Source of the DNA: CAVVAL01 sp963742725 | GTDB lineage: Bacteria; Actinomycetota; Actinomycetes; Mycobacteriales; Cryptosporangiaceae | Direction of reading: 5' to 3' | Assembly (NCBI GenBank): GCA_963742725.1 | Contig: CAVUMX010000003.1 | Span: 2,046,001 to 2,110,000, forward strand | DNA: 64,000 nucleotides | Position numbers and translations under genes: made by a program | Notes under the pieces: model-generated | Told to the model about the DNA's origin: nothing | Databases searched by the model: none | What the model saw: the letters and a program-made list of their open reading frames with translations, nothing else | Shown here: in pieces, positions 17,770 to 26,075 of the stretch | How the letters are laid out: the number at the start of each line of letters is the position of its first letter | How positions within the stretch are numbered: position 1 is the stretch's first letter

Positions 17770-17950
17770 GGCCGGGGTGCCCCGCCGCGTTCGGCCGGGT
17801 GGCGCGGTCGGCCGGGTGGCGCGGTCAGCCCGGGCCCGGCCGGGTGGCGCGGTCCGCCCGGCCGGGGTGCCCCGGGCGGCGCGGTCGGCCCGGGCCCGGC
17901 GGGGTGGCGCGGTCGGCCGGACCTGGCCGGGTGGCGCGGGTCGGGTCGGC
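17770..17950. repeat. GC-rich tandem repeat of about 20 bp between ggt and dapF
   Basis: Repeats of the unit GGCCGGGTGGCGCGGTC with variants (GGCCGGGGTGCCCCG, CGGGCCCGGCGGGGTGG) fill most of the 227-bp gap after the ggt stop and before the dapF start. No gene frame in it is credible. It probably arose by slippage; both flanking genes are on the minus strand. Confidence 0.75.
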
Positions 17951-17964
17951 CCGGGCGTGCCGCG

Positions 17965-19743
17965 TCAGCGTGGGTGGACCACTCCGGCCGAGCCGCCGCC
18001 GCGCCGCCACGGTTCGGCCGCGGCCACGAACCTGCCGCCCCGGCCGATCTCGATGCCGGTGGCGGCGCCGAGTTCGGCCACTTCCGCGTAGTCGTGCCCC
18101 AGCAGATCGAGGGCCTTGCCCGCGTCGGAGGCGATGAACGCCGGTTCCGCCTGGGTCGTCGCGCTGTTGCGCTGGGAGGCGCGCGGCGCGGCGAGGGCCT
18201 CGGGCAGGGTCATGCGCTGGTCGAGCCGTCCGGTGAGGATCTGGAGGACGGTGGTGATGATCGTGGCGCCGCCCGGCGACCCGAGGGCGAGTAGCGGCTT
18301 CCCGCCCGACAGCACGATCGTCGGCGTCATGCTGCTGCGCGGACGCTTGCCCGACGCGGGCAGGTTCGGGTCGACGACGCCCGGCGCGGGCGGCCCGAAG
18401 TTGAAGTCCGTCAGCTCGTTGTTCAGCAGGAAGCCGCGGCCCGGCACGGTGATGCCTGAGCCGCCGGTCTGCTCGATCGTCAGCGTGTAGGCGACCACGT
18501 TGCCCCACCGGTCGGCGGTCGTCAGGTGCGTGGTGGACAGTCCTTCGTGGTCACCGGCGTCCCTGGTGGTGGCCGCCGCCGGGCAGCCACCGTAGGAGCC
18601 GTCGGGCGAGCCGGGTGCCTGCGGCGCCGGCAGGACGGAGCCGGGCTTGATGAGACACGCCCGCTCGGCCGCGAAGCCGTCGGACAGCAGCTCGCGCAGC
18701 GGCACGTCGACGAAGTCCGGGTCGCCGACGTACCGGTTCCGGTCGGCGAAGCCGAGCTTGCTCGCCTCCAGGTAGTGGTGGAGGTACTGGACCGGGTCCA
18801 TGCCGGGCACGTCGGAGCGCTCCAGGATGTTCAGCGCCTCGCCGACGGTCGATCCGCCGGAGGACGGCGGCGCCATCCCGTACACGTCGAGGCCCCGGTA
18901 GGAGATCTTCGTCGGCGCCCGGAACGGCGCGTAGTACGCGCGCAGGTCGCTGGCGGTCACGAGCCCCGGCCGGACCTTGCGGGTCGACGCCGGGTCGACC
19001 GGCGGGCGCTGCGCGGTGCGGACGAGATCGCGCCCGATCGGACCGCTGTACAGCGCGCCGATCCCCCGCCGGCCCAGCTCGTCGTAGGTGCGGGCCAGGT
19101 CCGGGTTGGGGAACCGTGTCCCGACCACGGGCAGCGCGCCGCCCGGCAGGAACAGGTCACGGCTCGCCGGGAAGTCCCGGAACCGGGCCTCGTTGTCGGC
19201 CGTCTGCTGCCGGAACGTGGCGTCCACGACGAACCCGCGCCGGGCCAGCGCCGACGCCGGGGCGAGGGAGCGCTTCAGCGAGCGGGTGCCCCAGCGGTCC
19301 AGGGCGAGCTGCCAGGTCATCGGCGTACCCGGCACGCCGACGGACAGCCCGCTGGTCACCGCCTCCGCGAACGGGATCGGGGCGCCGTTCTCCTGGAACA
19401 CCGTCTCGGTGAACGCCGCCGGCGCCATCTCGCGGCCGTCGATCGTCAGGACCCGCTTCGTCGCCGCGTCGTAGTACGTGAAGAAACCGCCGCCGCCGAC
19501 GCCGGCCGAGTACGGCTCGGTCACGCCCAGCGCCGCCGCCGTCGCCACGGCCGCGTCCACCGCGTTCCCGCCGGACCGCAGTACGTCCAGGCCGATCCGT
19601 GTGGCCTCGGAGTCGACGCTCGCGACCGCACCTCCCGTGCCGACCGCCGTCGGCACCTTGGGCGGCACGGGCACCTGCGCCGCCTGAGCCGGAGCCGGCA
19701 CGAGCAGCGCGCCGACGAGGACACCCACAGCAGCTAAACGCAT
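17965..19743 (-). CDS. ggt: Gamma-glutamyltransferase (secreted)
   Basis: 592-aa precursor from the ATG at 19743 (GGGAGGGG just upstream) with a signal peptide (VGVLVGALLVPAPAQAA). It removes gamma-glutamyl groups from glutathione and related peptides outside the membrane. Motifs: AVASVDSEATRIGLDVLRSGGNAVDAAVA (split family signature), SAGVGGGGFF, and the autocleavage region GLSTTHLTTADRWGN, where a Thr becomes the N-terminal nucleophile of the small subunit; then GSGITVPGRGFLLNNE, MTPTIVL and LGSPGGATIITTVLQI. Length is normal. It stands alone between two repeat or hairpin regions, unlike in the usual miaA-dapF order, so it looks like an insertion in the backbone. Confidence 0.93.
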   Translation of the reverse strand: MRLAAVGVLVGALLVPAPAQAAQVPVPPKVPTAVGTGGAVASVDSEATRIGLDVLRSGGNAVDAAVATAAALGVTEPYSAGVGGGGFFTYYDAATKRVLTIDGREMAPAAFTETVFQENGAPIPFAEAVTSGLSVGVPGTPMTWQLALDRWGTRSLKRSLAPASALARRGFVVDATFRQQTADNEARFRDFPASRDLFLPGGALPVVGTRFPNPDLARTYDELGRRGIGALYSGPIGRDLVRTAQRPPVDPASTRKVRPGLVTASDLRAYYAPFRAPTKISYRGLDVYGMAPPSSGGSTVGEALNILERSDVPGMDPVQYLHHYLEASKLGFADRNRYVGDPDFVDVPLRELLSDGFAAERACLIKPGSVLPAPQAPGSPDGSYGGCPAAATTRDAGDHEGLSTTHLTTADRWGNVVAYTLTIEQTGGSGITVPGRGFLLNNELTDFNFGPPAPGVVDPNLPASGKRPRSSMTPTIVLSGGKPLLALGSPGGATIITTVLQILTGRLDQRMTLPEALAAPRASQRNSATTQAEPAFIASDAGKALDLLGHDYAEVAELGAATGIEIGRGGRFVAAAEPWRRGGGSAGVVHPR

Positions 19744-19820
19744 AGCCCCTCCCGAGGTACCGCAGTCAGGCTCAATCTTCCGCAAACGGGCCCGCGCCGC
19801 TAGCAAACCCCGCCCACTGT

Positions 19821-19865
19821 CGGACTTTTGAGGGGCGCGGGGGTCCGCCGACCCTCAAAAGTCCG
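19821..19865. terminator. 14-bp-arm hairpin downstream of miaA (shared element A, second copy)
   Basis: Left arm CGGACTTTTGAGGG at 19821-19834, right arm CCCTCAAAAGTCCG at 19852-19865, loop of 17 nt. The arm is identical to the inner part of the hairpin at 11101-11149. It lies 87 bp after the miaA stop and 78 bp before the ggt start. It may terminate miaA transcripts, but the recurrence of the sequence points to a dispersed element. The rest of the 208-bp gap holds short GGGGTCAGG-type repeats. Confidence 0.75.
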
Positions 19866-19951
19866 AAACTCGACGGTCGGGGCAGCTCGGGGGTCGGGGA
19901 ACTCGAGGGTCGGGGCAGGCGGGGGTCAGGAACTCGGGGGTCAGGGCAGGG

Positions 19952-20845
19952 TCAGGGCAGGAGGGCGTGGGCGGCGTCGGCCAGATCGGGGCTGGCGGCG
20001 TCGAGCCAGTGGACGCGGTCGTCGCGGCGGAACCAGGACCGCTGCCGCCGGACGAACCGCCGCGTCGTCAACTGCGTGCTCGCGCGGGCCTCGGCCTCGG
20101 TCATGTCGCCGTCGAAGAACCGCAGCACCTGGGCGTACCCGAGGGCGCGGGAGGCGGTCGGCCCGTCGCGCAGCCCGACCTTCTCCAGCGCGCGGACCTC
20201 GTCGACCAGGCCGGCCGCCCACATGTGGTCGACGCGCCGGTCGACGCGGGCGTCGAGGGCGGCGGGTTCGAGATCGATGCCGATCTGGACGGCGTCGTAG
20301 TGCGGTTCCGGACCCGGCAACGTCGCGGTGAACGGCTGTCCGGTCAGCTCGATCACCTCCAGCGCGCGGACGATCCGCCGCCCGTTGCTGGGCAGGATCG
20401 CCGCCGCCGCGGCCGGATCCCGCTCGGCGAGGCGCCGGTGCAGTTCCCCCGCGCCGACCGCGGCCAGCTCGTCCTCCAGGCGGGCGCGCACGGCCGGATC
20501 CGTCCCCGGAAACTCCATCCGGTCCAGCACCGCCCGGACGTACAGGCCGGACCCGCCGACCAGCACCGGCGTCTTCCCCGCCGCCAGCAGCGCGTCGACG
20601 GATGCCCGCGCGGCCCGCTGGTACTCGGCGACGCTCGCGGCCCGGGTGACGTCCCACAGGTCGAGCAGGTGGTGCGGGACGCCCTCGCGTTCGGCCTCGG
20701 TGAGCTTCGCGGTGCCGATGTCCATGCCCTGGTACAGCTGCATGGAGTCGGTGTTGACGACCTCGCCGCCCAGCGCGCGGGCGAGCGCGATGCCCAGCGC
20801 CGACTTCCCGGTGGCCGTCGGACCCACGACAGCGACGACGGTCAC
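19952..20845 (-). CDS. miaA: tRNA dimethylallyltransferase MiaA
   Basis: 297 aa from the GTG at 20845. Transfers the dimethylallyl group to A37 of tRNAs reading UNN codons; MiaB, encoded further along the window, then methylthiolates it. P-loop VVGPTATGKSALGIALA, NTDSMQLYQGMDIGTAK, PHHLLDLWDVT, LVGGSGLYVRAVLD and ALGYAQVLRFFDGD mark the family. The long upstream extension of the frame (to 21268) is inside the neighbouring gene and not coding. The start overlaps the stop of the LigB-like gene (GTGA). Confidence 0.95.
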   Translation of the reverse strand: MTVVAVVGPTATGKSALGIALARALGGEVVNTDSMQLYQGMDIGTAKLTEAEREGVPHHLLDLWDVTRAASVAEYQRAARASVDALLAAGKTPVLVGGSGLYVRAVLDRMEFPGTDPAVRARLEDELAAVGAGELHRRLAERDPAAAAAILPSNGRRIVRALEVIELTGQPFTATLPGPEPHYDAVQIGIDLEPAALDARVDRRVDHMWAAGLVDEVRALEKVGLRDGPTASRALGYAQVLRFFDGDMTEAEARASTQLTTRRFVRRQRSWFRRDDRVHWLDAASPDLADAAHALLP

Positions 20846-21561
20846 GCTGGTGACTCCGCCGGTGACCAGGTCGCGACGAAGTACGCCACGCCGTACGGCG
20901 CGTCCGCGTAGAGCAGGTCGGCGCGCCACTCCTGCCCGGCCGCCGCCCCGGCGAGGACCTGCCACGGCGCGCGCCCCGCGACGTCGAGTTCGCGGGCGAG
21001 TTCCGGGTCGACGGCCGCGAGCGCCGCCGTGTCGGCCTTGCCGAGGGCCGCCGCCACGGCGTCGTCGAACGGGACGGCGCGCTCGTCGAGATATCCGGGA
21101 GCCGTGGCGCTGCGACGCGACGACCCGTCCCCCATCACGAGCAGCGCCGTCCGCCCGGGGAACGCGGCGATACGCGCGCCGAGGTCCGCGCACTCGGCCT
21201 GAGTGGCCTGATCGCGGACGACACGCGCGTGCAGCAGACCGGTGTGACCGGCCTCGCGCACCAGCCACGCCCCGATCGTCACGGACAGGGGCAGAACGGG
21301 CGGCCCGCTCCCCGGCCGCGCGCTCAACGCCACCTCGATCGGAGCCCCGTACGGCGCCAGCGACCCGGTGGCCGACGGGTCCGCCGCACCCGGAATCGGC
21401 CCATTGCCCACCACGACGACCTGATCAGCGCTAGCGTCGTAGAGATGTCCGACCGCGCTCAGGCACGCCCGCCGAAGGTCCTCGGTCTCGACCGCGGCAC
21501 CGGCCGCGACAGACGGGACCAGCAGGGGCGGATGGGGACATACGGCGGCGGCGACGAGCAC
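20842..21561 (-). CDS. LigB-like class III extradiol dioxygenase family protein
   Basis: 239 aa. The N-terminus AAAVCPHPPLLVPSVAAG has the CPHPP metal-type motif of the LigB/MEMO superfamily; further conserved-looking parts are VVVVGNGPI, LPLSVTIGAWLV, LLVMGDGSSRRS and GYLDERAVPFDDAV. A gene of this type is regularly found next to miaA in actinobacteria, but its substrate is unknown, and ring cleavage is not implied. It starts at 21561 and overlaps miaA by 4 bp; the divergent DUF349 gene begins 131 bp away. Confidence 0.82.
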   Translation of the reverse strand: MLVAAAVCPHPPLLVPSVAAGAAVETEDLRRACLSAVGHLYDASADQVVVVGNGPIPGAADPSATGSLAPYGAPIEVALSARPGSGPPVLPLSVTIGAWLVREAGHTGLLHARVVRDQATQAECADLGARIAAFPGRTALLVMGDGSSRRSATAPGYLDERAVPFDDAVAAALGKADTAALAAVDPELARELDVAGRAPWQVLAGAAAGQEWRADLLYADAPYGVAYFVATWSPAESPA

Positions 21562-21692
21562 GCCCCGAGACTACGTGGCGGGGTGCATTCTTCGCGGGAA
21601 TGGTCACGGTTCGGCCGCATCAGCTGCTCACTGCGTGCACGAACCTGTGAGAATGCCCTGAGCACCCCTATGGGAACGGAACGAGGATGGTC

Positions 21693-22913
21693 ATGAACAC
21701 GAGCGGCGGCGACAACACCGCCTTTGGGCGGGTCGACGCGGACGGCACGGTTTACGTGCGTACCGCGGCGGGAGAGCGTGCCGTCGGGTCATGGCAAGCG
21801 GGATCGCCGGAAGAGGGCCTCGCGCACTTCGCGCGCCGCTATGACGACCTGGTCACCGAGGTCGAGCTGCTGGAGACCCGACTCGCGAGCGGCGCTGCCG
21901 ACCCGCAGCACACGCAGGCGTCCGTCCTGCGGCTGCAGGAGCAGCTGCCAGAGGTCCACGCGGTCGGCGACCTGGACGCGGTAGCGGCCCGGCTGGAGAA
22001 GCTGGCCACGGTGGTCGCGGCGAAGGCCGAGGAGCAGAAGGCCGCCCGCGCGCAGGCCCGGGAGGAAGCGGCCGAGCGCAAGCGGACGCTCGTCGCCGAG
22101 GCCGAGCTGATCGCCGCCGAGAGCACCCAGTGGAAGGTCGCCGGCGACCGGATGCGGGAGATCCTCGACGAGTGGAAGACGATCAAGGGCGTCGACCGCA
22201 AGACGGACACCGAGCTGTGGAAGCGCTACGCCGCCGCGCGGGACGCGTTCAGCCGCCGCCGGGGCAGCCACTTCGCCAGCCTCGACGCCCAGCGCAAGCA
22301 GGCGCAGACGCACAAGGAGGAGCTGGTCGCCGAGGCGGAAGGCCTGGCCGAGTCCTCCGAGTGGACCGACACCGCGAACCGGCTCAAGCAGCTCATGGCC
22401 GACTGGAAGGCCGCCGGGCGCGCGCCGAAGGAGTCCGAGGAGCAGCTCTGGAAGCGGTTCCGGGCCGCGCAGGACGCCTTCTTCGGCCGCCGGTCCGAGG
22501 TCTTCTCCGAGCGGGACGCCGAGTACAAGGGCAACCAGGCGAAGAAAGAGGCCCTGCTCGTCGAGGCCGAGGCGCTCGACATCGAGGGCGACGTCAAGGC
22601 CGCCCAGTCCACCCTGCGCGACATCCACCGCCGGTGGGAGGACATCGGGCGGGTCCCGCGCGAGGCCATGGGCCCGCTGGACCGGCGGCTCCGCGAGGTC
22701 GAGGACAGGGTCCGCGACGCGGTCGACGCCGACTGGCGCCGCGGATCGGCCGAGTCCAACCCGCTGCTGGAGCAGATGCGCGAGCAGGTCGCCGACGCCG
22801 AGCGGAAGTTGGAAAAGGCCCGCGCGGTGGGTGACGCGCGCCGGATCGCCGACGCGGAGAAGGCTCTGGAGACCAAGCGCCAGTTCCTGCAGTTCGCCGA
22901 ACGCACCAGCTGA
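21693..22913 (+). CDS. DUF349 domain protein (coiled-coil)
   Basis: About 406 aa with repeated DUF349 units of about 65-70 residues (STQWKVAGDRMREILDEWKTIKG, then SSEWTDTANRLKQLMADWKAAGRAPKE and a third, IEGDVKAAQSTLRDIHRRWEDIGRVPR), predicted to be mostly charged helices and coiled coil. Function is not established; the family is common in actinobacteria near miaA. Of two in-frame ATGs I prefer 21693, because ACGAGG then sits at normal distance, whereas for 21687 it would touch the start codon. It is followed by the M20-like gene after 17 bp. Confidence 0.88.
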   Translation: MNTSGGDNTAFGRVDADGTVYVRTAAGERAVGSWQAGSPEEGLAHFARRYDDLVTEVELLETRLASGAADPQHTQASVLRLQEQLPEVHAVGDLDAVAARLEKLATVVAAKAEEQKAARAQAREEAAERKRTLVAEAELIAAESTQWKVAGDRMREILDEWKTIKGVDRKTDTELWKRYAAARDAFSRRRGSHFASLDAQRKQAQTHKEELVAEAEGLAESSEWTDTANRLKQLMADWKAAGRAPKESEEQLWKRFRAAQDAFFGRRSEVFSERDAEYKGNQAKKEALLVEAEALDIEGDVKAAQSTLRDIHRRWEDIGRVPREAMGPLDRRLREVEDRVRDAVDADWRRGSAESNPLLEQMREQVADAERKLEKARAVGDARRIADAEKALETKRQFLQFAERTS

Positions 22914-22930
22914 GGACAGGGGCCCTCGCC

Positions 22931-24283
22931 GTGTCGGAGATAACCCTCGATCGTCCGCGCGTGCCGGCCGCTCCCCCGGCTGGCGCCACCCCGCCCGCCG
23001 GGGACCCGCACGCCACGGCCGTCTGGGCCCCGCTGGGAGCCTCGCCGGCCGCTGACCAGGCCGTTGCGCCGGGCCCGGCCGCTGCGGGTGCGCACGGCGC
23101 CGGGGGGTCGCACGCGGCCGCCGCGGCGCTGCACGAAACCGCGGCGGAGCTGATGCCGTGGGCGCGTGACCGGCTGCTGCACCTGGTCGGGCAGGCCTCG
23201 CCGAACGGCGACGCGGCGGCCCTGGACGCGGTCGGCGAGGTGCTGACCGCCGGGTTCGCCGAGACGGGCGCGGAGACGATGACGCTCGCCGGCCCGCACG
23301 GCGACCATCACCTCGCGTGCTGGCCGGGCGCGGACCAGGATCTGCCGCCCGTCCTGCTGCTCGGGCACCACGACACGGTGCCGGGCGGGGCCGAGGCGCG
23401 CACCGACGGCGACACGACCGTGGCCGGCACGGGCGCCCTCGACGGCCGCAGCGGGCTGGTCGTCGCCGAGATGGCGATGCGGCTGCTCAATGTCGTCGGG
23501 CTGGCGCCCGCGCAGCCGGTGCGGCTGTTCGTCAGCGCGGACGCCCTGATGGGGAGCCCCACTGCCCGTCCCTACCTGGTGGCCGAGGTGGCGCGGGCCG
23601 GGGCGGTCCTGGGGCTGGCGGCGCCGCGTCCGGACGGCGTCCTCACGACGGGTCACGCGGGCGGTGCCCGGGTGCTGATGCGGGTCGGCCCGGACGGCTC
23701 GGGCCACCCGGCGTCGGCGATCGAGGAACTGCTCGACCAGCTCGGCACGGTCCGGGCCAACGCCGTGCCGCTGGGCGCCGCCGTCAACGTGGGACGGATC
23801 GGCGGCGGCCTCGACGCGTACGCGGTCGCCGAGGTCGCCGGCGCCGAACTCGGCGTGCGGTTCACGGATCCGGCGGGCGAACGGGCGTTCCTCGACGGGC
23901 TCACCACGCTGGCCGCCCGCCGCCCCGGACTGGACGTCCAGGTCGAGGCCCTGTCCCACGTCCCTGCCTGGCCCGCGCCGGACCGCAATCCGCTGCTGGA
24001 CTGGGTGGCGGCCGTCGGCGAGCGGCACGGGATGGCCGTCGTCGGCGCGAGCGCCTGCGATCCCCGCGCGGCCGGCGACAGCCACCCGGGAGACGCCAAC
24101 CACGCCGGTGTCCTCGGGGCGCCGACGCTGGACGGGTTCGGCGGCGTCGGGCAGCGCGTCCGCGACGGCGAGATCGTGGACGAACTCGTCCGGGTCGACT
24201 CGTTGATGCCACGCGCACTGCTGCTCGCGGCGCTGCTCGCCCTGCCACTGCCAGGCATGCCACTGCCCGCCCGCCCGGCGTAA
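22931..24283 (+). CDS. M20-like peptidase family protein with altered active site
   Basis: 450 aa. After an Ala/Pro-rich N-terminus of about 60 residues comes an M20 dinuclear-zinc peptidase fold: LLLGHHDTVPGG (first metal His and Asp), AGTGALDGRSGLV (bridging Asp), and GDANHAGVLGAPTLDGFGGVG. The segment that should contain the catalytic and metal Glu pair (DEE) reads SADALMGS, and the C-terminal metal His (GGGAHS) is replaced by GQRVRDGE. Two of the usual metal or catalytic ligands are therefore missing. It may bind a ligand or have lost catalysis. GTG start; tandem with the DUF349 gene at 17 bp, likely one operon. Confidence 0.8.
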   Translation: MSEITLDRPRVPAAPPAGATPPAGDPHATAVWAPLGASPAADQAVAPGPAAAGAHGAGGSHAAAAALHETAAELMPWARDRLLHLVGQASPNGDAAALDAVGEVLTAGFAETGAETMTLAGPHGDHHLACWPGADQDLPPVLLLGHHDTVPGGAEARTDGDTTVAGTGALDGRSGLVVAEMAMRLLNVVGLAPAQPVRLFVSADALMGSPTARPYLVAEVARAGAVLGLAAPRPDGVLTTGHAGGARVLMRVGPDGSGHPASAIEELLDQLGTVRANAVPLGAAVNVGRIGGGLDAYAVAEVAGAELGVRFTDPAGERAFLDGLTTLAARRPGLDVQVEALSHVPAWPAPDRNPLLDWVAAVGERHGMAVVGASACDPRAAGDSHPGDANHAGVLGAPTLDGFGGVGQRVRDGEIVDELVRVDSLMPRALLLAALLALPLPGMPLPARPA

Positions 24284-24435
24284 CCGCTTCCAGCGAGGCC
24301 GCACACCGCCGGCCGAGAAACCTCAAGTCTCCCTCAAGCGGCGTTCGCGCCCTGGCCGGGAGGCCTACCTTCAAGGTGCCCAAACGCAACGTGGCGTGCC
24401 GGCCACGGTACTTACTGTCGGCCGCGCTCCGGTCC

Positions 24436-24472
24436 AGGCCGGGATCCCGTCACGGGGGCAGGGTCCCGGCCT
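24436..24472. terminator. Bidirectional hairpin terminator
   Basis: AGGCCGGGATCCC at 24436-24448 pairs with GGGTCCCGGCCT at 24461-24472 with one bulged T; loop of 12 nt. It lies between the convergent ends of the M20-like gene and the small membrane protein gene, so it can serve both. The rest of the 205-bp gap holds nothing I can call. Confidence 0.65.
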
Positions 24473-24488
24473 CACCAACAGCCCGGCC

Positions 24489-24986
24489 TTACCAGTAGCC
24501 CGGCACCGGCCCGGCGGCCACAACGAGCAGGTGCAGCACCGCGCCGAGGAGCCCGACGATCACGGCCGCTCCACCCATTCCCCTCGTCCCCCGGTGCCCG
24601 CGATCGGCGAAGTACAGCGCGAGAGCGCCGAGCAGCACACCGAGGACGGACACGGCCGCGCTGAACCCCGAGATGGCGGTGGTGATCTCGATGGCGGTCG
24701 GCCCGCCCCAGACCAGCTCCGGATCGTTCGGCAGCGTGACGGCGCCGGCGAGGCGGCCGATCACGGTCATCCCCAACCAGGGCACGACGGCCAGCACGAG
24801 CCCGGACACGGCCAGCGCCATCGGGGTGAACACCGCACGGCCGACGGCGCGCCACGCCTCCGAGCGCCGCGGCGCGTCGTGCGTCGGCTCCTCGTCCCAG
24901 TCGCCGGACGGCTCACCGGGGCCGTCGCTGAGGATGTCGGCCTGACCATGCGCGTCACCCTGCGCGTCACCGTGCGCGTCAGTCAT
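24489..24986 (-). CDS. Small membrane protein, unknown function
   Basis: 165 aa from the ATG at 24986 (GGAGG upstream). The first 45 residues are acidic and hydrophilic (DAHGDAQGDAHGQADIL, a short repetitive segment). Three or four hydrophobic helices follow: AVFTPMALAVSGLVLAVVPW, ISGFSAAVSVLGVLLGALAL, and GMGGAAVIVGLLGAVLHLLV near the C-terminus. The family is not recognised; a DUF4190-like or similar small actinobacterial membrane protein is possible. It is divergent from the TAXI lipoprotein gene with 51 bp between starts, so the two may share a promoter region. Confidence 0.75.
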   Translation of the reverse strand: MTDAHGDAQGDAHGQADILSDGPGEPSGDWDEEPTHDAPRRSEAWRAVGRAVFTPMALAVSGLVLAVVPWLGMTVIGRLAGAVTLPNDPELVWGGPTAIEITTAISGFSAAVSVLGVLLGALALYFADRGHRGTRGMGGAAVIVGLLGAVLHLLVVAAGPVPGYW

Positions 24987-25037
24987 CGGACTGCACCTCC
25001 TGCCTGCGTCGCGACACCGGAGTGGGACGATCGGCAC

Positions 25038-26018
25038 ATGCATCCCGATCGTGCCAGCCGCCGCCAAACGGCGATACTCGCGCTGGTGGCGGTGCTGGCC
25101 GTGCACGCGCTGGCCGGATGCGCGGCGGCCAACCGGAACGAGGTCCGGTACCCGGCGGCCGGCATCACGATCGCGTCCGGCAGCGCGCAGGGCGTGTACA
25201 GCGGCTACGCCGAGGCGTACCGGCGCGCGCTGGGCCAGGACGTCCCCGACCTGCGCGTGAAGGTCGTCCACACCAACGGCTCGCTCGACAACCTGGACCG
25301 GCTCGGCAGCGGACGGGCGCAGCTGGGCTTCGCCACGGCCGACACCGCGTACCAGGCCACGATCGGCCCGAGCCAGCCGGCGCCGAACCTGCGCGCGATC
25401 GCCCGGATCTACGACGAGTACCTGCACCTGGTCGTGCCGGCGTCCTCGCCCGTGCGGTCCGCCCGTGACCTGCGGGGGCTGCGGGTCTCGACGGGCGCCG
25501 AACGGTCGTCCACCGAACTCACGGCCGGCCGTGTCCTGGACGCCGCCGGGATCGCGCCCGAGAAGGACCTCGTCCGCCGGCGCTTCGGCCTCGACGCCTC
25601 CGTCGCCGCCCTCCGCGACGGCCGGATCGACGCGTTCTTCTGGTCCGGCGGCCTGCCCACTCCCGGCATCGGCGACCTCGCGGCGACCACGCCGATCCGG
25701 CTGGTGCCGCTCGACGACCAGGTCAACACGCTGCGGGCGAAGTACGGGGCGGTGTACCGGCGCGCCACCGTGCCGTCCACGACGTACCCGCAGGTGCCGC
25801 AGGCCGTCACGGTCGGCGTCCCGAACTACCTGGTCGTCACCGGCGACCTGGACGCGCGGCTCGTCTACCAGCTCACCCAGGTCCTGTTCCGGCACCGGGG
25901 CACGATCGGCGCGAAGGTGCCCAGCGGCCGGCTGCTCGACGCCCGTTCGGCCATCTCGACCATGCCGATCCCGCTGCACGCGGGCGCCGAACGCTACTAC
26001 CGCGACCAGAAACCCTAG
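25038..26018 (+). CDS. TAXI-family solute-binding lipoprotein
   Basis: 326 aa. Signal peptide with lipobox LAGC (lipidated Cys near residue 27), then a TAXI (TRAP-associated extracytoplasmic immunogenic) domain: ITIASGSAQGVYSGYAEAYRRAL, VKVVHTNGSLDNLDRLGSGRAQLGFATADTAY (quoted as family blocks, split at natural breaks), LRAIARIYDEYLHLVV, SSTELTAGRVLDAAGI and FFWSGGLPTPGI. Such proteins bind dicarboxylates or amino acids, normally feeding a 4TM-12TM TRAP permease, but no permease gene is present here. The gene converges on a sensor kinase/regulator pair; in actinobacteria this arrangement suggests that the lipoprotein presents its ligand to the kinase. That role is inferred. Confidence 0.88.
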   Translation: MHPDRASRRQTAILALVAVLAVHALAGCAAANRNEVRYPAAGITIASGSAQGVYSGYAEAYRRALGQDVPDLRVKVVHTNGSLDNLDRLGSGRAQLGFATADTAYQATIGPSQPAPNLRAIARIYDEYLHLVVPASSPVRSARDLRGLRVSTGAERSSTELTAGRVLDAAGIAPEKDLVRRRFGLDASVAALRDGRIDAFFWSGGLPTPGIGDLAATTPIRLVPLDDQVNTLRAKYGAVYRRATVPSTTYPQVPQAVTVGVPNYLVVTGDLDARLVYQLTQVLFRHRGTIGAKVPSGRLLDARSAISTMPIPLHAGAERYYRDQKP

Positions 26019-26022
26019 AACC

Positions 26023-26075
26023 TCACGATCCCACCGGTCGAATCGTGAACCCAGGCTTCACGATCCCACCGGTCG
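26023..26075. terminator. Hairpin and direct repeat between TAXI and kinase genes (element B)
   Basis: The 18-mer TCACGATCCCACCGGTCG occurs at 26023-26040 and again at 26058-26075, the second copy covering the kinase stop codon. Between them ATCGTGAA (26042-26049) pairs with TTCACGAT (26057-26064) around a 7-nt loop. The two genes converge here, so a bidirectional terminator is likely. The core CACGATCCCACC is also found in the hairpin at 34154-34202. Confidence 0.65.

Noticed and set aside
18990..19010. GC-rich repeats at 17770-17950 as a continuation of ggt
   Set aside because: The ggt stop at 17965 is well placed after the conserved C-terminal region; the repeats have no plausible frame.
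23317..24498. Long plus-strand frame inside the M20-like gene
   Set aside because: Arg-rich shadow in the +2 phase of a real gene.
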